Of a stretch of DNA of 64,000 bases, positions 60,172 to 64,000 are shown piece after piece (the first letter of the stretch is position 1; every line of letters begins with the position of its first letter). A program made the position numbers and the translations under genes. A model generated the notes under the pieces. That model saw only the letters and a program-made list of their open reading frames with translations. It did no database searches and had not been told where the DNA came from. The stretch spans positions 47,694,322-47,758,321 of the forward strand of contig CM053269.1 in NCBI GenBank assembly GCA_028583415.1, written 5' to 3'. The stretch is from Protea cynaroides (taxonomy: Eukaryota > Streptophyta > Magnoliopsida > Proteales > Proteaceae).

Positions 60172-60391
60172 TGGATTCAAATCGTCTCCTCCTTATACTT
60201 CGGAGAGGAGGTAGACGCCCTCGTCGGATGGTCGACACGTGGCTCTCGAAAATATCTAAACCCCACATCTGAGCCGACACCCAGCAGACAAGCCGAGCCG
60301 ACAGAGGGTGTTGGCTTAGATTTTCCCAAGAACCACGTATCTGCCATCCGACGGGGGCGTTTCCCATACAGGGAGGAGATGATTTGAATCC
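60172..60391. mobile_element. hAT-like MITE, ATCGTCTC family, 220 bp
   Basis: Ends TGGATTCAAATCGTCTCCTC and (inverted) GGATTCAAATCATCTCCTCC; perfect 8-bp TSD TGTTATCA (60164-60171 and 60392-60399). The best-preserved long-form copy. Two overlapping ORFs within it are by-products of the palindrome. Confidence 0.95.
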
Positions 60392-60399
60392 TGTTATCA

Positions 60400-62371
60400 C
60401 CTCTACTTTTGTTGTGGAGTTGGATGTTCTTCTCCCTTGGTTTCTGCTTACATACTCAGTGGTGCTGACGTTCTCCTTTCGATCGACGATTGGTGAACCT
60501 AGTGCAACCCTCTCAGGTGTGGACCACGTTCACAACATGCAACTTTCCAGCTCACCACAGGATGCATCCAACAGTTTCACCCGCATGCATTTCGCTTCTC
60601 AACAACTCGTGGCTAGCCCTTGTAGCCTATGCATGCGACCTTTATACTTTTTCCCCTGCCACGTGTTCTGTTATTGTAAAATAGATGTAGCACTTCGACA
60701 AGAACCAACTTATCTGGCCACGAATCCTATACTTCCTTGATGAAAACAATAATGAAATCACTCAAGATGATTAAGGTTAAGTAGTACCATAATGGATATT
60801 GTTCTGAAACAGTATTTGCCCTCAACGGTACAATTGGGTTTGTGATGCAAAATTGGCTCCAAGATAAAGTAGCCTAATGTCACGATTCATGATCTACCAA
60901 CATAAACTGCCCACATGATCTGTGGTTAGCACCATGGGTTGGTCCATTGGACTAAGAATGATCCATTAGAACTTTCCACACGTGGAGGGTTGTAGAAACC
61001 TTCTAGACCATACTTGCACATCGAATTCTGTACTAAGGAGGTGAGAATGTTCTCGACTCATAACTAGAATGTTCTTAACCATTGGATGGAGGATACTTAT
61101 ACATATCCTAGCCATTCATTCTATTCTTTGGTACTTACAAATAGGGTGACTTAATTTGGCAAAGGCACCAAGCAACTTAACAACCAAGCTTGTAACAAGA
61201 GTTATAATATGCAATACACTCCATTTTCTCAAAGCTCTTGTGTTTGCTTCTCTCTTTCAAGTTTCCAACGAGTAAGGCTAATTTAGTGCTATGAAAAGGC
61301 CTGTGAGCGATTAAGTGCTGGCATGGTTGGTTTAGTAAAAACTAAGACTGTGTCATTAGGCTTTTGACAGTAAACATGCACTTGTTTGATGAGCCCATTC
61401 GAGTATGTCGAAAGTATGCTCAGGCTAATTGCAGGACTTTAATGCAGTTTCGGCAAGAACATTTTAAGAAAAACAAAAAGGGAATGCATACAGTATGTGC
61501 TAATAGAGAAGGACCAATGAAAATGGTATTAGATTTTATATACCTTTTTAGGCCTCCCACCTCCTCTATTTATAGATGAGAACATGCCTTTACAAGGTGC
61601 TTGAAAGGAAAAGGGTGTGCCTCTATGATCCAACAGCTCGAATATGTTGATTCCAATTTGAGTGCTAAGACCGTGCCCTTAGAAAATGGTGTGCCTCTTT
61701 GAATAGATGTGTCTTTTTGATCTGACGGCTTAGATCTACTAATCCCAATCCAAGTGTTGAGATCACACCTGTAAAATTAGGCGTGTCTCTTTGAAAAAGA
61801 CATGTCCATTTCGTAAAGACATCTAACTAATGAATCCAGGTCAAATGGGTTAAACCGTTACCGATCCAACCGAAGCCAAGAAATAAAACCCAGCCCATCA
61901 GAGATGCAAAACAATAAATCTTGGGCAGCACTTGCATCCACACCACGATGGATCGATTCAATGTATATGCATATATAAAAAACAACCGAGACCTAACCTG
62001 GACACGAGAAAAAGGATACCTCCCTCTAAAGAATCCTATCCCTTATAGTGTTTTTTTCTTTCTTTTGGGTAAAAATCTCTTATAGTTTATAAAACTATAT
62101 ATTAGATGTATGAATATCCCTTCCACTCCCCATGTGAGAGTAAGGAAATAAACTTATCTTCATTAAAGTAAACACTAAAGAGTCTTGAGTTCTAACCTCA
62201 CCTAACTACCTAACTAGTTATACACCAACAAGACCAAAACAATACTTACCAAAAAAAAAAAAAAAAAAAAAAGAAAACCTAAACAAGCAAAGTATTATTT
62301 TGAAACTTTTAATTCATAAAGAACGATAATATATAACAAAGTGTTGTCAGTCCAGTGTATGTGCCCAGTTA
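60400..62371. other. unassigned intergenic DNA
   Basis: The ORFs here (60384-60740, 61364-61579) match no family known to me. Nothing recognisable otherwise. Confidence 0.4.
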
Positions 62372-62522
62372 GGCAATCAAATCGTCTCTTGTCGATCTGT
62401 CATCTATCAAGGGCGAGATTTCAATTAGCCTATCTCCATATATATTGGTAGGCAAGACCGACTGATCCCCAATCCTTTGTATCAATCACAGAACTCTCCT
62501 GCCGCAGGAGAGGATTTGGATC
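62372..62522. mobile_element. hAT-like MITE, ATCGTCTC family, short form
   Basis: CAATCAAATCGTCTCTTGTC and (inverted) GGATCCAAATCCTCTCCTGC, with the same interior order as the 57396 copy (AAGGGCGAGATTT; ATATTGGTAGGC; GATCCCCAA.CCTT). TSD degraded. Confidence 0.8.
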
Positions 62523-63460
62523 CCTCCAACTACCATCTCCCCTTTCGTTAATTTGTTTTCCGTTTCAAGTTTTGTGGTGCTTATTTCTTGATGGAACCGT
62601 CGGTTGTATATGTTGTTCTTTTGTTTACGTGACAGTTCAAGTTTCTAATAACTTATCCAGTAATTAAATATCTTCTAGAAAAATAGTTTTGTATGCCACA
62701 TGTCATGTATTTTCATTACGTGCACCACCAGTGTTTCCTAGTTTCCTCTGCTGGGTGTTGAGAAGGAGGAGGTGGAGGATGGGTCTTAAACGTCACGTGG
62801 TACGAAAGACCGCCACAAAAGGTGAACAGCACGTGTATTCACGTTACCGCACAAGACCTCCACGAGTATGGCGAAATGTCTAAAATATCCCTTATATGGA
62901 CCAGAGCTTACTTTTTTTATATTATTTTTGACAAAATATCTGAAAGACCGCTGGTTCCGGAAAAACAAATTAACCATATTGATATGAACCACGTGGATTA
63001 CTTCAAATGGAAAAGATCCCCATTTTCTTTCTGTGGGCCCCACATTGTCTTGACAGATATAGCACAACGTACGAGCATACATCACAGAAAACTCCGTTGA
63101 CTTGCACAATCTATGAAGTCTAGAGTCAAAACTTAACTACGACAACAGAGTATCCGACCCTACATTCCGAATATCCAAATCCGATATCAGTGGATCCCAC
63201 AGGTCTAATATAAATTGGATGGTTATGATTAGACAGTGGTCTAGCTTTGCAAAAACTAAATATCTTAGATGTTGAGGGTATTTTTGGTAAATAATATTTC
63301 CAGTGCCTCAAAACCGATGACGGTTTTTTAGGTCGTTCCCGTAACCGGGTAGTTTTCTGAAAATATTGGGGGCGGGAGACAGAAAAAGTGAAAACTGCTG
63401 TGTATCTGTTTCTGTACATGGTTTTCTTTTAATGGCCCCTGGTTTTCCTCACCTTCTCCA
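62523..63460. other. unassigned upstream region of the cysteine oxidase gene
   Basis: No element ends recognised. The overlapping ORFs at 62786-63109 on both strands look like chance. Confidence 0.4.
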
Positions 63461-63463
63461 TAG

Positions 63464-63470
63464 CATATAA
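63464..63470 (+). promoter_or_regulatory. candidate TATA box of the cysteine oxidase gene
   Basis: CATATAA lies about 235 bp upstream of the ATG within CT-rich promoter sequence. Weak evidence, by position only. Confidence 0.3.
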
Positions 63471-63700
63471 CCTACATTCTCTGTTTACTTTTCTCCATCT
63501 AATAACCAGTTTGCGTCTTTCAACAATATCTGACGATTCGTCTTCTTCCCTGGATTCTAACGGATCTCAGTGTTCTTAGCATAATTTGCAGTCTTCTGGT
63601 GGTGTGGAAGGAGATTTTGATCTCAAGATCTGTGAAAAGAGAGATTTCGGAAGTTGGTTGAGGTTTCTTAGGAGAGACAGTATTGTTGTCTTTGTTCCGG

Positions 63701-64000
63701 ATGAGGACGAAGATTGGTTTGATCGAGAAGAAGAAGAGACACAGCAAGGTTGAGCCTGTAAGTAAAGTTATTAACCAGAAGAGATGCAGGAGGACGACGA
63801 TCTGTCGTCGAGGACCTTCAGTGCCAATGATGCTGCAGAAACTGTTTGATTCTTGCAGAGAGGTGTTTAAAGGCCCTGGCACGGTTCCTCCTCCGCAAGA
63901 TGTGCAGAATATGCGTCAGATTCTCGGTGAGTCTCTCTATTTCACTGATCTCTAATCTTATGAAATCTGAATCTGAATACTTCCGCATTAATCCTATCAT
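63701..64000 (+). CDS. PCO: plant cysteine oxidase, exon 1 (partial, runs off the window)
   Basis: Plant cysteine oxidases use O2 to oxidise N-terminal cysteine (for example of ERF-VII factors), feeding the Cys branch of the N-degron pathway and so sensing hypoxia. Only exon 1 is present (63701-63926, 75 codons plus one base), ending at the donor CTCG|GTGAGT. The peptide starts MRTKIGLIEKKKR, has a basic stretch (NQKRCRRTTICRRG) and then the conserved LQKLFDSCREVFKGPGTVPP followed by PQDVQNMRQIL, characteristic of the N-terminal region before the cupin core. The iron-binding histidines lie in later exons outside the window. The ATG at 63701 is the first in frame with the homology. The basic region could act as a nuclear-localisation signal (inference). 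Confidence 0.85.

Noticed and set aside
60143..60400. Paired ORFs on both strands (85 and 76 codons)
   Set aside because: They are generated by the MITE palindrome at 60172-60391.
63520..64000. Minus-strand ORFs of 120 and 60 codons
   Set aside because: Antisense to the PCO first exon, whose plus-strand frame has clear family homology.

Overview
This is a 64-kb piece of nuclear DNA from a flowering plant. It is AT-rich, its genes are split into small exons separated by kilobase introns, and most of the rest is transposable elements: Ty1/copia and Ty3/gypsy LTR elements, a TRIM, L1- and RTE-type LINEs, AU SINEs, and Mutator-, hAT- and PIF-like elements. I cannot name the species. Genes were found by translating exons and checking GT/GC..AG junctions and codon phase; no exon is supported by transcript data.

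Layout. (1) 0.3-5 kb: mobile DNA, including a complete 1.96-kb LTR element with a perfect TSD inside an older hAT-like element. (2) 5.06-24.85 kb, minus strand: remains of a FIP2-type gene (BTB/T1 domain plus pentapeptide repeats). Six exon pieces are recognisable, but the exons for the linker and most of the pentapeptide solenoid were not found. Its introns hold a TRIM, an inverted duplication of gypsy gag, a gypsy LTR with a minisatellite, a copia LTR, two Mutator-like elements and two LINEs. (3) 27.0-34.9 kb, minus strand: a complete six-exon p23 (HSP90 co-chaperone) gene of 152 residues. (4) 35.4-39.4 kb: a 232-bp MITE, a 951-bp hAT-like element and a 2.25-kb solo LTR, each with a perfect TSD. 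(5) 40.2-56.0 kb, plus strand: an L1-type ORF1 (DUF4283 plus CCHC knuckle) that runs into an RRP6-like exosome exonuclease gene. That gene lacks its N-terminal PMC2NT domain but keeps eleven well-spliced exons for the DEDD exonuclease and HRDC domains. (6) 56.5-62.5 kb: MITEs, mostly one family. (7) 63.7 kb to the edge: first exon of a plant cysteine oxidase.

The genes are unrelated housekeeping or signalling genes and do not form a pathway. The main interest is structural: a possible retroelement/exosome-nuclease chimera, a MITE family with a recurrent ATCGTCTC terminus and 8-bp TSDs, several elements dated by nesting and TSDs, and a BTB/pentapeptide gene apparently broken by transposons. 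I found no rRNA, functional tRNA, CRISPR or prokaryotic operon structure.
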